Below the pieces are notes generated by a model. It had not been told where the DNA came from and searched no databases. It was given only the letters and a program-made list of their open reading frames with translations. DNA of 64,000 bases, taken from contig NZ_CP031230.1 of NCBI RefSeq assembly GCF_003351785.1, positions 3,431,831-3,495,830 of the forward strand, given 5' to 3'. Below, one piece after another: positions 8,341 to 19,085 of the stretch (its first letter is position 1; each line of letters opens with the position of its first letter). The translations under genes and the position numbers were made by a program. Origin of the DNA: Sporosarcina sp. PTS2304. Lineage in GTDB: Bacteria; Bacillota; Bacilli; Bacillales_A; Planococcaceae.

Positions 8341-9744
8341 ATGAAAACAATGGTTCTACCATCATTTAATCATATTCAGGGAAGAAACGGAAGTAATTGG
8401 AGCCGCTTGATGAGAAGCGCAGAGGCGGATCACTACTGTATCGTCGCGATAGACGCGGCTAAGTATGTCAATACGGCGATGATCTGCACGATTTTCGGCG
8501 ATATTTTAAGGGGGCCTTTTGAGTTTGATGGATCCCAGACCGGGTTTCAATTGCTGAAAAAGGAAATTGAACAGACGAGTGAAGCGTACCAGTTAACACG
8601 TGTGATTCTAGGGATTGAGACGACTGCTCATTACTACGAAGATTTAGTCAGGGTGTGCGATGAACAGGGCTATATGGTGCGAGTCATCAACGCAGCGACG
8701 ACAGCGGAAGAGCGAAAGAAAATGCTGAACTACACGAAGACGGACCGGGTGGATCTGCAGGCGATTGTGCAGTCGATCCTGCAAGGACGCGGGGAGACGA
8801 GCCGGAAGAAAGCGGAAAAGTTTGAAAGGCTTCAAACACTGACCCGCGCGAAGAGACGGATGGTGGATGAGCAGACCCGCTGTGCCAATCTGATTCGAAT
8901 GTACATGGATCACATCTTCCGCGAATTCCAAGGCAAGAATATATGAAAAGACGGAAAGAACGAGGTCGTGAAGATTTTTACTGAGTTCACGTCCAAGACG
9001 GCCCTCCTCTTGATGAGGTATTATCCGCATCCGACAGACATCCTCAAGCTGGGCGCTAGAGGCCTTCGGGACTTGTCTATTGAACATAACCTGAAGATGC
9101 GTGACACAACGATCGAACGCCTGTTACAATACGCGGAGGAAAGTATCTCAAAGCCAAAGGAAGCCTTATCTGCGGAACTGCTGCTTCTCCGGTTGAAACT
9201 GGATGAATATGAGTTGATCCGGTGCCAGATTGCTGAATTGGAGGAAGTCATTGAGGAACTGCTTCTGGAAACGGACGGCGGGATCTTACTGAGTGTTCCT
9301 GGAATCGGTGTCACGCTCGCTGCAGAATTGACAGCGGAGATGGGTGACTTGGAAGCGTTCACGAGTGCAGGGCAGCTGATCAAGATGGCTGGAACGAATC
9401 CAGTGGTGAAGCAGTCCGGCGGTAAGAAAGCCACGCATTTTGCGATCTCGAAGCAGGGACGAGCTCCTTTCCGGAGTGTCGTCTACCAGGCAGGCAAATG
9501 TGCTGCTCTTCATAATCCCGAAATGAACGCCCCCTATCGACAGATGAAGGAACAAGGAAAGCTGACAGGCCAGGCGTATATCGCGTTAGGCAATCGGATC
9601 CTGCGTCTTGCATACGCTATGCGAAAACACCAATCGCTGTACCGAAGCACGAGTCCGGATTATGTATTGCAGAAGGTCATTGCAGGAAAACTGAGGAATA
9701 AAAAGAAGCAAGCAGCCTTTTTCAGTCGCTTTGTCAGTGTATAA
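8341..9744 (+). pseudogene. IS110-family transposase with an internal TGA
   Basis: The first part (8341-8946) has the DEDD/RuvC-like domain of IS110 enzymes (IAIDAAKYV-type Asp, GIETTAHYYED, TKTDRVDLQA). The second (from 8947) has the Transposase_20 domain with VPGIGVTLAAELTAEMGD and ISKQGRAPFRSVVYQAG. Both are in one frame, separated only by TGA at 8944-8946; without it the product would be about 467 residues, the normal length. It is most likely an inactive copy made by one nonsense mutation. The ends of the element were not found. The roughly 160 bases before it and 290 after it are non-coding and could hold a bridge RNA. Confidence 0.85.
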
Positions 9745-10035
9745 AGGATAGAAACCGTCGTAATCAAGTCGTTGGAAATACACGAAAAGGCGTCTCTCCG
9801 GAGCGTAGATTACATCGAAAATTGGTACCTGAGGCCATACTGGACCTCGTGACACAGCGTTATGGGTCTTGTTCCACAAATACGGATAAAAACGTAAAAG
9901 AACAGAGCTTGGATTTAATAGGATGTATCCCTGTGGAATGAAAACGCAAGACCTTTCCCGCTGCGGAAAGACGCCCTTATAAAGTGTTCTGTGATTGTTG
10001 AGTTTCAAAAAAATGGATTGTGAAGCTTTGGTTTC

Positions 10036-10487
10036 GTGTGCTCAAAAATCGCTGAAACATGGTATTTGACTTATTTCACATTAAACGCTGTGTCAAAACA
10101 GAGTATGCTTCTAGCACTTTATGAATTTGATGTAGAATTGAGGAAAATCTTTTTCAGCTATTGTAAAAGAGCAGAGATACAATTTCGAAACAATCTTGCA
10201 AACGCAGTATCCCTTAAGACAAATAATCCTATATTTTATATTGAGGAAGAATATTATACCCCTACACAGGGTGAAAATGATAAACGGAAAAGAGAAAGAA
10301 ATAAGAAGAGGTTTCCTGATTTTTTGGAGAATATAAAGAATGCCGAAAAAATATCAAGAAAAATGTAAACAGATTTCCTGAGTTCAGAGAACATCGGACA
10401 GGTGGTAATAGATCATCTAAGAAAATACCTTGCTGGACGGCCTTCTCTTCATTTGAATTTGGACAAATTATTAAGATTTATGCTTAG
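10036..10487 (+). pseudogene. Abi_2 (AbiD/AbiF-like) gene remnant
   Basis: Residues such as ALYEFDVELRKIFFSY and AEIQFRNNLANAV are typical of the Abi_2 abortive-infection family. The frame is lost near 10350-10375, and another frame then continues with FPEFREHRTGGNRSSKK and WTAFSSFEFGQIIKIYA before TAG at 10485-10487, the expected next Abi_2 section. The N-terminal part and the C-terminal half are missing, so this is a decayed fragment left next to the IS110 copy. Confidence 0.75.
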
Positions 10488-10564
10488 TAACGTCAAAACA
10501 GTCTTTTGCTCATAAGAAGAGCGAAAGACTGTTTTCGTGATATATAAGGAGTCGTTCTTTTGCA

Positions 10565-13500
10565 TTAGTTTGTAATAGTGATCGAATAATTAGTCGCCTG
10601 TCCACGTGTTGCCTTATTGTCTGAAGCATCACGTACATAATTAGTAGCATTTCCGAGTACGCCTGCATCGATCAGCACTGTTGTATATTGATCTATAACT
10701 TCTGAACCGTCTAGTTGCACAATAAGTGATTTTTTGTCAGTTGATAGGCTAGAGTTAGTAGCAGTCCCTAAAGGATCAGCACTTTGTAGCTTTCCATGTA
10801 CCAAGCTAGCGATTGTTGTGCCTGTGCCTTTCAGGTTGATAGCCTCACTGAACGTTAATTTCAATCCATTTGTCGTAGTATTGTAGGAAATACTAGTCAC
10901 TTTTGGAGCCGTTGTATCGACGGAGGTAATCGCTTTCTGTCCTGGCACAATCTTATCTCCCCATCCGTTTAGAAGATCCACATTAGACGCTGTTCCATTC
11001 ACATTCGCGTTCATTCCTACTTCGATGTTTCCTGGGGTTCCTATGACCAATGTCAAGGTATCGTCATTCAGTGATGCTGAAGTGAATGAGGCACCTGTAA
11101 CAACGATGTCGTTCAACGTGTCGTTTATAGTTTTTCCGTTTGCTAATAAGACACTTTGATCGAATATCACAGTGAATATATCTCCTGTAGACACTGTCCC
11201 GTCTGCGTTCGTATCTTCGTAGACTGCTTCTTTGATCTTCGGAGCGACTACACCTGCGGGTTTTGCAAGTGCGCCTGTCTGTTTATTTGCTAGAGCAGAG
11301 TCTATTTGGTTTCCTGCCAAATCGGTAATCTTCGCTGTTTCTGCTACTGTAATTCGATCTCCCAATACAATTGTGGAGTTGCTCGCGAGCGTAATAACGA
11401 CTTGTGTAGAATCTGCACCCATTCCGACTAGGGCAGAACCTAAAGTATGTCCATTATTTACGACAAAATCGGCTGCGGTAGCACCGGTTAACTTCATCGG
11501 TTCATCGAATGTTAGAATGATTTGATCACCTGCAGAGATAGTACCTGAGTTGTCTTTATCTACAATATTCACACCTGCTTTGGTAGCAGCAGATAATTGT
11601 GGCTTGGTATTGTCTGCTATAGCATTAACTGATAATGTGATTTTATCTGTCGCTACTGCATCTTCAACTGCTAGACCGGCTGAAGTTTTCAATCCAGTAA
11701 TAACTAGGTTGTAGCTACCTGGGGTTAAAACTGTGTTAGGAAAGATGCGAAGCTCGCCAGTAGTGCCATTCCACACGTACTCCGCTGTTGCTTGTACTTT
11801 GATTGAAGGATTCACAGTAGATACGAATTCATATGTTGCAACATTTTTAGCAATATTTCCATCTAAACGCACATCATTATTTAGCGTATCCTTAAATGTA
11901 GCTGTAATTAAACTAGTATTTTGAGTGACAACAGTTTTAGTAGTTACTGCGTTACCAAAAGTTGATTCTGACACTGATACTGGCAGTGGAGCAGAAGTTT
12001 CAGCCGGTGTGATGTTTGTTAAGTTAATGTCTTTAATCGCATCCGCTTCAACTGTTGCGACAATGCCTTTTCCAAGTGTAACAGCATTTGCAAGAGCTGT
12101 AGCTAATCCAGGACTATTGATCGCCAAGTCGATGGTATAAACGGTGGAAGTACCGACCTGCGTCAATGTATCAGCGACAGCTAATGAACCGAGTTGATTG
12201 TTCATATCATCGCTGGCGTAAAATTGGATTTTGGTTCCGTCAAACTGTCCTGCAGCATTTTCAAGCTCTTCCGAAGAAGTAAAGGTTAGTGTTCCTGTAC
12301 CTACCCCTAAATCTTTTAAATTCATTTCGACAACTGGCGGTGTAGCGTCATGAATAACTGTCGCATCCGCGATGGTTGTCGAAACGTTTTGGCCTGGGTC
12401 GGCTGGTGTGGCACCTACTTTCGTGAAGAGATTGGCAGGTATACTAACTATCGTATCTTCCACAGTTTTCACACGTATATCTGTGCCTGTCTGTTCAACT
12501 ATTTTTGCTTGTGCCTCATCTAACTGAATTTCAATGACGTTGCTATTTGTCGTTGTTTTTAGAGTAGCTGAAGGTGTAATTAGTTGTCCATTCACTGTAA
12601 TACCTGTGAAGTCAACTATTTTCGTAACATCTATCGTTTGGTCAAAACTTAATTTCAATACGTTCATTTCTGTGTTGTAAGTGGCTGCTGTAATGACGGG
12701 AAGAACCTTTTCTACTACCGCTACTGTATTTCCATTGGCCGCGGCCATATTAGCATCATTATATGCTCCGTTAGCAATCACGACGCTTAAATTGCCTGTA
12801 AGCGCCTCTATATTTGCATAGTCGACTGGAGACATCGTACTAAGGTCGAAACTTACTTGTGTGGAATTTGTTGGGAACGTAGGAGTGGCACCTATTAATG
12901 CAACAGAAGTCGTGCCGTTGCTTAGTGCGAATTTTGTTGGATCAATATTGGCTGGATTGCCGTCTGTCGGCTCAGTGAATGTTACAGTAAGTGTCTTCTC
13001 AGCTTTACTATAATTAGCGGTTTGTGCTTTGATAGAAACTGAGGCTGGGGTAGTAGTGCCGTAGAACTCGAAATTGGAATTATTAATAATAGTATTGGGT
13101 GGTGTCGCTGTATCTTGTAGATTATTCACGTATAAAAGGTATTTGCCATTAGAAAGACCGTTAGCTACGAAAATAGGGTTTGTGAGATTCCCTGATAGAG
13201 TAATAATTACCGTTTTCTCGTCTGCCTGAAGTTTAGGAGTCGCACTTCCTGGCGCTAAGCTACTCAAATTAACTACTCCCATGAAGGATGCATCATAACC
13301 GTATAAACCATAATTTGAGATATTTTCTGCTGATACAGACGCCACTTTTTCACTAAATGTTACTTCGATATGTTTAGAATCGGTGGCTACAACATTTGCA
13401 ATCGTTGGAAGCTTGTAATCGAAACTGGCTGTGGATTCAAAGCCGTTCACTTTTACTTTTCCTTCTTTTCCATTCAGATTGACTGAAAGTGTAAATGTTT

Positions 13501-14065
13501 TTCCGGTAACATCTGAGACGACTGGAACGATGTTTGTAACAGGTATATTATCCATACCAACTGTGACATTGAAATCTTCTACTGTAGGTGCTTCCGGCGG
13601 TACAGCATCTAAAGTAATGATCACGCTTGTTTTAGTGGTCGTGCCAATAGCAGACACTTGGAAATTGGAGTTTGTGGGTGGGATAATATTACCATTACTA
13701 TCGAATTCGCCAGCTGTTGGAGTTATTATAACCTCTAAGTTACTAGCATCCAATTCGAGTAAAGTTTCTTCTATTGTGGTAGTTTCTATCAAATAATCCG
13801 AATAGTCAGAAATTTTGTAGTATTTACCATTTGAAGCTTTAATATGACTAACAGTATTCGTGCTAATCATATCTTCGAGTAGATAATCTGAGTATTCACT
13901 AGGCGTAAAACTATAAAGAATTCCATCAATAGTCACTACTATTTCATCAATTGAAATTGCTGCTGCCTGTGCTGGCATCGTTGCTACGGGAACAATTGTT
14001 GTAGCTATTAATGCTGTTGCCATGGCCGTTTTAGACCATATGTTAATTGGTTTTAAGTTTTTCAT
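10565..14065 (-). CDS. Secreted S-layer-like protein, uninterrupted paralogue of the donor
   Basis: The start is ATG at 14065, preceded on this strand by GAGGTGAGG; an upstream ATG at 14134 lacks a site. The product has 1166 residues. The signal peptide (MKNLKPINIWSKTAMATALI, cleavage near AQA-A) and the next 80 residues (two SDYL motifs, SHIKASNGKYY) closely match the donor protein at 1594. The rest is a string of bacterial Ig-like (SbsA/Big-type) domains with repeated VTFSE, LTFDEPMKLTG and ITVAETAKITDLAGN phrases. The C-terminus ends ATNYSITITN with no intron half. It is likely a complete surface-layer protein that shows what an unsplit version looks like. Confidence 0.9.
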   Translation of the reverse strand: MKNLKPINIWSKTAMATALIATTIVPVATMPAQAAAISIDEIVVTIDGILYSFTPSEYSDYLLEDMISTNTVSHIKASNGKYYKISDYSDYLIETTTIEETLLELDASNLEVIITPTAGEFDSNGNIIPPTNSNFQVSAIGTTTKTSVIITLDAVPPEAPTVEDFNVTVGMDNIPVTNIVPVVSDVTGKTFTLSVNLNGKEGKVKVNGFESTASFDYKLPTIANVVATDSKHIEVTFSEKVASVSAENISNYGLYGYDASFMGVVNLSSLAPGSATPKLQADEKTVIITLSGNLTNPIFVANGLSNGKYLLYVNNLQDTATPPNTIINNSNFEFYGTTTPASVSIKAQTANYSKAEKTLTVTFTEPTDGNPANIDPTKFALSNGTTSVALIGATPTFPTNSTQVSFDLSTMSPVDYANIEALTGNLSVVIANGAYNDANMAAANGNTVAVVEKVLPVITAATYNTEMNVLKLSFDQTIDVTKIVDFTGITVNGQLITPSATLKTTTNSNVIEIQLDEAQAKIVEQTGTDIRVKTVEDTIVSIPANLFTKVGATPADPGQNVSTTIADATVIHDATPPVVEMNLKDLGVGTGTLTFTSSEELENAAGQFDGTKIQFYASDDMNNQLGSLAVADTLTQVGTSTVYTIDLAINSPGLATALANAVTLGKGIVATVEADAIKDINLTNITPAETSAPLPVSVSESTFGNAVTTKTVVTQNTSLITATFKDTLNNDVRLDGNIAKNVATYEFVSTVNPSIKVQATAEYVWNGTTGELRIFPNTVLTPGSYNLVITGLKTSAGLAVEDAVATDKITLSVNAIADNTKPQLSAATKAGVNIVDKDNSGTISAGDQIILTFDEPMKLTGATAADFVVNNGHTLGSALVGMGADSTQVVITLASNSTIVLGDRITVAETAKITDLAGNQIDSALANKQTGALAKPAGVVAPKIKEAVYEDTNADGTVSTGDIFTVIFDQSVLLANGKTINDTLNDIVVTGASFTSASLNDDTLTLVIGTPGNIEVGMNANVNGTASNVDLLNGWGDKIVPGQKAITSVDTTAPKVTSISYNTTTNGLKLTFSEAINLKGTGTTIASLVHGKLQSADPLGTATNSSLSTDKKSLIVQLDGSEVIDQYTTVLIDAGVLGNATNYVRDASDNKATRGQATNYSITITN

Positions 14066-14135
14066 TTTATACCTCACCTCATATTCTATTATTGTTTGAA
14101 AGAAACTAAAGATGGATTTGTTCATTCTAATCACG

Positions 14136-14804
14136 TTTTTTCGAGAACCTGAAATAAGAATTCCAAAAAAGCATTAGGTCTTAATAGTTCCATGATTCTA
14201 TGAGATCAATGTCGTAAGGTGGAGTAAATAACCTTTAAATTCTAATAGCTTTACTCTGTCCTCCTTTCGTAGGCGTAAAAACAATATCGCTGTTGATGTG
14301 TTTGATTAAATCAATTTTTTAGTATTAAATATAATTTGGCCACCTTTCTTATTTAAATCATATATGTTTGTTAAAATATACAATATCATCTTATTTTTTC
14401 CGAATATTCTAACATTAAGTATAACGAATATTATATAATTTGTCACTTAGATTTTAAAAAAGTAACTATTGAACTAATTAATAAGTGAGCTAAATGGTTC
14501 GCTTTTTTCAAAAAAATTAATAATATGAAATATACATGCAACTTTAGGTGTTGTATTAACTTGAGATTATGTGAAAAAATTTAGTAATTGTTATTATTTG
14601 AATAGTTTTTATAAACGAATTATAAATTTGCTCTTATTTGTAGTAAGCCAATCAAATAGTATCGTTATTTACTTTATTTACTGTAAATCATTATTTGATG
14701 TAAGGTTATAAACTAAAAGGCTAGGTGGGGTGTGCGATCAATATATATGCTATTTTTAATTACTGTAACTATATTATTTTCCTTTAAGGTTATATTAAAA
14801 TGTA
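14136..14804. other. AT-rich intergenic region
   Basis: No gene, intron half or array unit is visible. The part next to 14135 must hold the promoter and 5' leader of the minus-strand S-layer gene. The rest is very AT-rich and unassigned. Confidence 0.6.
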
Positions 14805-15251
14805 ATGACAGGATACTTATCAATAACTATACTGAAGGTAGGGGATATGATTACATTAACGTTTACTGTAAGTGAGCAACTAAAACACTTACCGATAGTT
14901 ACAATCGCAGGAAAGTCAGCAAGTGTTATAAATACGGATGGTTTTAATTACTCAGCGACTTATACTACAACTGCCACTGAGACCCAAGGAACAGCAACGA
15001 TTACTAAAAGTCTTGAAGATATAACCGGTAATGCTTCGAACATTACTACAATTAACACAGGAGCAGTTACTATTGATACTATTCCTGTATTGGTTAGTGG
15101 TGATTATATTTTCTCGGGTTCTCGAATTGCACATTTAGTAGGTGCAACGCCAACTCTCAATTACTCCTTAATTAAGCAGCAGTATCGATGCATTGTGCAA
15201 CTCGGAAGTACATTAGCAGATACAAAAGCTCAGATAACTAGAGAAAGTTAG
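14805..15251 (+). pseudogene. Ig-like surface-protein remnant
   Basis: VGDMITLTFTVSEQL through ATITKSLEDITGNASNITT reads like one bacterial Ig-like domain of a surface protein, followed by unrelated residues to a stop. There is no signal peptide, no clear ribosome binding site, and no DV-DVI upstream. It looks like a broken exon or gene end. Confidence 0.5.
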
Positions 15252-15317
15252 GGATAATAAGAAATAAATTCTGACTTCGGTAATAAATGTAATCTAATAA
15301 CGTAAAGTAATTATTCA

Positions 15318-15357
15318 GGGCACCTGTGACACAAACAATTCAGACACAATTCAAATT
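15318..15357 (+). repeat. REP-like element
   Basis: GGGCACCTGTGACACAAACA followed by ATTCAGACACAATTC matches the 5696 family. It lies directly before a hairpin. Confidence 0.5.
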
Positions 15358-15392
15358 AGCCTCCTGGTCATCCGATCAGGAGACTAGTCTAT
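15358..15392 (+). terminator. Terminator-like hairpin
   Basis: CTCCTGGTC with ATCCG loop and GATCAGGAG is followed by a T-containing tail. It is nearly identical to the hairpin at 19645, so it is probably a displaced copy left with the 14805 remnant. Confidence 0.55.
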
Positions 15393-15591
15393 TTATAGAT
15401 TATTCGGTGATGACAAGAAGCGAAACTATGCAATGGTTGCTATTCTTCTAGCGCCTTAGCAAGACGCGTGACTTTCTATGGAACGAGTAGAAATGCAGGC
15501 GATTATAGAGGATATTGTCAGGGTGTTTGCCAGAAACTTTAATTGCTGCGCAAACGCGATGGTTAAAGGCTTCTTCAGGTTGTCATTCATG

Positions 15592-15640
15592 AAGAAATGC
15601 CGGTTACCAAGTAACTCAATAGGTAATCGGCATTTCTTTA
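15592..15640 (+). terminator. Long hairpin in a gene-free stretch
   Basis: AAGAAATGCCGGTTACC pairs with GGTAATCGGCATTTCTT across a 13-base loop. No convincing gene precedes it; the stretch 15252-16256 otherwise holds only REP-like elements and a further hairpin. Confidence 0.55.
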
Positions 15641-15757
15641 GTAGTGACTGTAAAGGTAGATAAGATTGTGGGTCTACTGCCTTTAAAATTATCCGCTGAA
15701 AGAGCCGTCACCACCGTCACCTGTCGTCATTCGAATTCGGGAAAATATTAAGTCTAA

Positions 15758-15790
15758 GGTACCTGTGTCGGAAACAACTAAACAGGTGTA
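15758..15790 (+). repeat. REP-like element
   Basis: GGTACCTGTGTCGGAAACAA is a diverged copy of the 5696 family. Partial copies follow to about 15835. Confidence 0.4.
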
Positions 15791-15909
15791 AGAATAGGTA
15801 CTAGGTACGCATACAATTCAGACACTATTCTGAATATGGAAGAAGCAGGTAAGATTGTTCTCAAAAGACGGCACTAGGTTCTTTCGCAATTCAAAAATGA
15901 AAATATTAT

Positions 15910-15946
15910 CCTTCTATTCATACTTACACGGGTAGAAGGCTTTTTG
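15910..15946 (+). terminator. Terminator-like hairpin
   Basis: CCTTCTA pairs with TAGAAGG and is followed by CTTTTT. No complete gene precedes it. Confidence 0.5.
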
Positions 15947-16256
15947 TATTAATTCGATTATTGACTAATTATTTAAGATAGGGTATCAGGTAAACACACA
16001 ATTAATGACTTTACTTCTTCACTTCTTTGCAATTCCAAGAATGTGGCATTAGTTAAGTATGTTATAAGCATTATGTATTACTTATGTTAATATAATATAG
16101 GCAAAAGGTTATGGAATTGTTATAGTTTAAGTAAGATATTAGGCGGAAGGCGGCAAGGAGTTGAAGGAGAGTGTAAAAATAAAGTATATAGTGGTAAGTA
16201 ATTATATGTTGGTTATCATATTTTCTTTAATTTAAACAAGTTGAGGAGGAGAGTCA

Positions 16257-17822
16257 TTGAAAAGATTTTTACAGGTATGGATTATTATGCTGTTGATCGT
16301 TTTGTTCAGCCTGTCTACCAAGGTACAGGCGGTTGGGCCGAATGTTGAGAAATATCCTATTGTAAAGCTACATGAGACTGGGGAGAGGCTAGAAACGCAG
16401 CCCTTTTATCTAGTGGAGGAAGATAGTGAAAAGATAGAACGAATTTCACAAGCAACTTCTGATTGGTTAACGGGCAACAAGTGGGGAGAAATACGTACGA
16501 TTACGGATCCTTATAAAGAATGGAGTATCCATTTCAACCAAAGTGTTAATGTAACAGAAGAAAATACATACAGGGTGAAGATTCTGGATGAGTCAGGAGA
16601 AGAGATTCTTCCTATTGTATCGCTTAATAAAGATAGAATCAAAATCAAGCCTGGCACACAGTACGAACCGGGTGTGTTGTACACTCTGCTAATCCAGAGC
16701 GAATTGGATAATCACAGGGGCATTCAGTTGGGTAAGAATGTGTACTTACAGTTTATTTATAATCCATCGCCAGCTCCTTCCAAGCCTGAAATAACGGAAG
16801 TCACTGACCTTTATTCGGCTATATATAATGGGCTGAAAAATCTAGACGATACCATTGATGTTTCTGACTACAGTAAGGACAGTAAGAAAGTATTCGCTAT
16901 GCTGGAAAAGGTATTATATGCCCATCCAGATATCTTTTATTTCAGTTACGCAGGCTCTTCATTTTATTCCAATGGACATTTGGAAGTGAAATATACTCAT
17001 TCGAAACCTGTGATTCAGCAAATGAGTAGTGCTTTGAAAAGCAAAACAGAGGAGATTCTGGCACGCAGTATACGACCAGGAATGACAGAGTATGAAAAAG
17101 TAAAAGCCCTACATAATGACTTGGTACTCCATACCGCATACGATTATGAAAATTTTAAAATGAATCGTATACCGGCAGAGTCTTATACCATTTATGGAAC
17201 GCTTATAAAGAATACGGCAGTTTGTCAGGGATATGCCCTTACAATGATTCATCTGCTCAATCAGATAGGGATTGAGTCAATCTATGTCAGAGGTACACCC
17301 GCTATGAATCATGCATGGAATAAAGTGAAGATTGACGGTGAGTGGTATAACTTGGATGCCACGTGGGATGATCCTGTTCCCGACCGGAAGGGGAAGATAG
17401 GATATGGTTACTTCTTAGTGACGGATCAGCAGCTGGCTAAAACTCACTCTTGGAAAAACACTGATTTACCGACAGCGCGTAATCCGAAATATGAGCATAT
17501 GAGCAGAATATGGACGTTTGAAGAAGCGGACGGATGGATCTATTATGCAAACAATCGTGATGACATCAGATTGTACAAGATGAGGCCTGACGGAACTGGA
17601 AATCAAAAGTTATCAAACAATCGTGCAAATGAACTCACTGTATATGAGAGCTGGATCTTCTTCAGTAATTATTCCAATGGAGGCTACTTGTTTAAAATGC
17701 GGATCGATGGAAGTTCTTCAGTGAAAATCACTGATTTCTTGACGAGTGAATTACACCGGGAAGGAAACATCCTGTATTTCAAAGATCAGAAGAGTGGACA
17801 GAGGTACAGGATGGAATTGTAA
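16257..17822 (+). CDS. Secreted transglutaminase-like (Cys-His-Asp) protein with C-terminal DUF5050-type domain
   Basis: The TTG start at 16257 follows GAGGAGGAGAG at good spacing. Residues 1-25 are a signal peptide (cleavage near VQA-V). Residues 60-175 look like an SbsA/Ig-like domain (WSIHFNQSVNV). Residues 185-405 are a transglutaminase-like fold with the triad visible as Cys in TAVCQGYAL, His in MNHAWNKVKIDG and Asp in WYNLDATWDD. The C-terminal 110 residues (EADGWIYYANNRDD, DGTGNQKLS, RIDGSS) resemble the DUF5050 beta-propeller-like repeat. It likely acts at the cell surface on proteins or peptidoglycan peptides; the actual reaction, protease or cross-linking, cannot be told from sequence. 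Confidence 0.88.
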   Translation: MKRFLQVWIIMLLIVLFSLSTKVQAVGPNVEKYPIVKLHETGERLETQPFYLVEEDSEKIERISQATSDWLTGNKWGEIRTITDPYKEWSIHFNQSVNVTEENTYRVKILDESGEEILPIVSLNKDRIKIKPGTQYEPGVLYTLLIQSELDNHRGIQLGKNVYLQFIYNPSPAPSKPEITEVTDLYSAIYNGLKNLDDTIDVSDYSKDSKKVFAMLEKVLYAHPDIFYFSYAGSSFYSNGHLEVKYTHSKPVIQQMSSALKSKTEEILARSIRPGMTEYEKVKALHNDLVLHTAYDYENFKMNRIPAESYTIYGTLIKNTAVCQGYALTMIHLLNQIGIESIYVRGTPAMNHAWNKVKIDGEWYNLDATWDDPVPDRKGKIGYGYFLVTDQQLAKTHSWKNTDLPTARNPKYEHMSRIWTFEEADGWIYYANNRDDIRLYKMRPDGTGNQKLSNNRANELTVYESWIFFSNYSNGGYLFKMRIDGSSSVKITDFLTSELHREGNILYFKDQKSGQRYRMEL

Positions 17823-17842
17823 TATGGAAAAGGTTGAATTTA

Positions 17843-17885
17843 GGGTACTTGTGACAGATACAACTCAGACACTATTCTGATAACT
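17843..17885 (+). repeat. REP-like element
   Basis: GGGTACTTGTGACAGATACA and CTCAGACACTATTC match the repeat family seen at 5696 and 15318. Confidence 0.4.
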
Positions 17886-17950
17886 TTGGAACCGGTGTCT
17901 GTGTTTCGCTTAATTTATGAACTATTCAGATATTTATAGTTACACAAAGA

Positions 17951-17993
17951 AAAGAGCTTTCTGATCGAGAAATTGGTCTGGAGGCTCTTTTAA
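17951..17993 (+). terminator. Terminator after the transglutaminase-like gene
   Basis: AAGAGC and GCTCTT arms enclose an inner stem and end in TTTT. Confidence 0.65.
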
Positions 17994-18282
17994 CCTATTT
18001 TTTGAACTTCATGTGTAATTTATCGAGTGCACCTATATCACATTCTTCTTTTTTAACTAATATTTATAGTGGGTTTTGGGAATTCTCGTACTCATAGAGC
18101 ATGTAGATGTACTAATGAAACCAGTATTCTTCTTCAAGGGAGAGAAGACCGACTTGAGAGGTGAGAATTCTATCGGAAAAGTCTATTGAACTCTCTTTTC
18201 TCACAAGAGATACCCATTTTTTACATGAGAAATAGTGCTATGTACAATAGATGATGAAACGCAATAGAGGAGAATGTGACTT

Positions 18283-18732
18283 ATGAAGAAAATAGTACCA
18301 GTTACTTTATTTTTGTTGGTAGCTTTGTTTTTGTCTGCATGTTCGGACAATAGTGAATCTGCTAAAGGAGAAGCGCCAGAAGGAGACAAGCAAGCGTAAT
18401 CTGGCGCGCAAATAGCCGTTGTAGAGAAATTTATCGACATTACGTATTTTGATGAAGGAACATACGATGACTTCAAAGCACTTTATACAGATCTAAAGAG
18501 TGTCAATTCGAAAGAAGAATTCGACGAGTTTCGTAAAAGCAACGATCTCAAAAAGACATTTCCCATTGATTATGATAAGCCTGAAGAAATTAATAAGCAT
18601 TTAGTCGTTAAAGAAGTTGACGCAAATCATGCTGAAGTTTATTGGGTGAAAGATGTAAAAGAGGATAAAATAGAAGAAGCAACTTCTGTCTGGGCAGTTA
18701 CAAAAGTAGATGGCAAATGGAAAATCGATTGA
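18283..18732 (+). pseudogene. Small lipoprotein pseudogene (paralogue of the gene at 44338)
   Basis: The ATG follows AGAGGAGAATG. A lipoprotein signal peptide with lipobox LSAC is intact, but TAA at 18397-18399 stops the frame after 38 codons. The same frame continues to 18732 and matches the intact 44338 protein almost throughout (VEKFIDITYFDEGTYDDF, EEATSVWAVTKVDGKW). One nonsense codon therefore inactivated an otherwise preserved copy. Confidence 0.85.
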
Positions 18733-18904
18733 TTGAGTGTAGGAGATTTTTGCGAAACGGATGTATAGAGTGCGATGAAGAAAGTGAATGATAGATGCGG
18801 AATATACTTTTCTTTTATTTGTCACATATAATTTGACGATGTTAAGGGAATCCATAGTGTACAGAATCTACTAACGATCTATTTTTACAGTGGTATAAGT
18901 AAAA

Positions 18905-18957
18905 AGAAAACGCATGATATCTAGTCTTTATATGACTGGATGTTATGCGTTTTCTGT
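18905..18957. terminator. Long terminator hairpin
   Basis: AGAAAACGCAT pairs with ATGCGTTTTCT, with a further inner stem, followed by a T-rich tail. It closes the lipoprotein pseudogene region. Confidence 0.7.
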
Positions 18958-19071
18958 TCCTTTTACTATTTAGGTTTTTAGAGTATAAATTCAGGTTGGT
19001 AAAAGCATCTAAAATAAAGTCATGTAAGAATAAAGTAAGAAAGAAAGTAATGCGAAACTTTTCCTACTCAT

Positions 19072-19077
19072 TATAAT
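19072..19077 (+). promoter_or_regulatory. -10 box of cassette A
   Basis: TATAAT lies 8 bases before the leader GGGG. No good -35 is visible. The preceding 60 bases are shared with cassettes B, C and E. Confidence 0.6.
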
Positions 19078-19085
19078 AGAACATA

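Noticed and set aside
8341..9744. Two separate genes instead of one broken IS110 transposase
   Set aside because: Both parts are in the same frame, separated by a single TGA, and together give the usual length and domain order.
14136..14804. A further free 3' half upstream of the 14805 frame
   Set aside because: No GGGGAAATAAG leader and no DV hairpin could be found there.
15478..15663. Small protein gene
   Set aside because: No ribosome binding site, no family, and its 3' part is a terminator-like hairpin.
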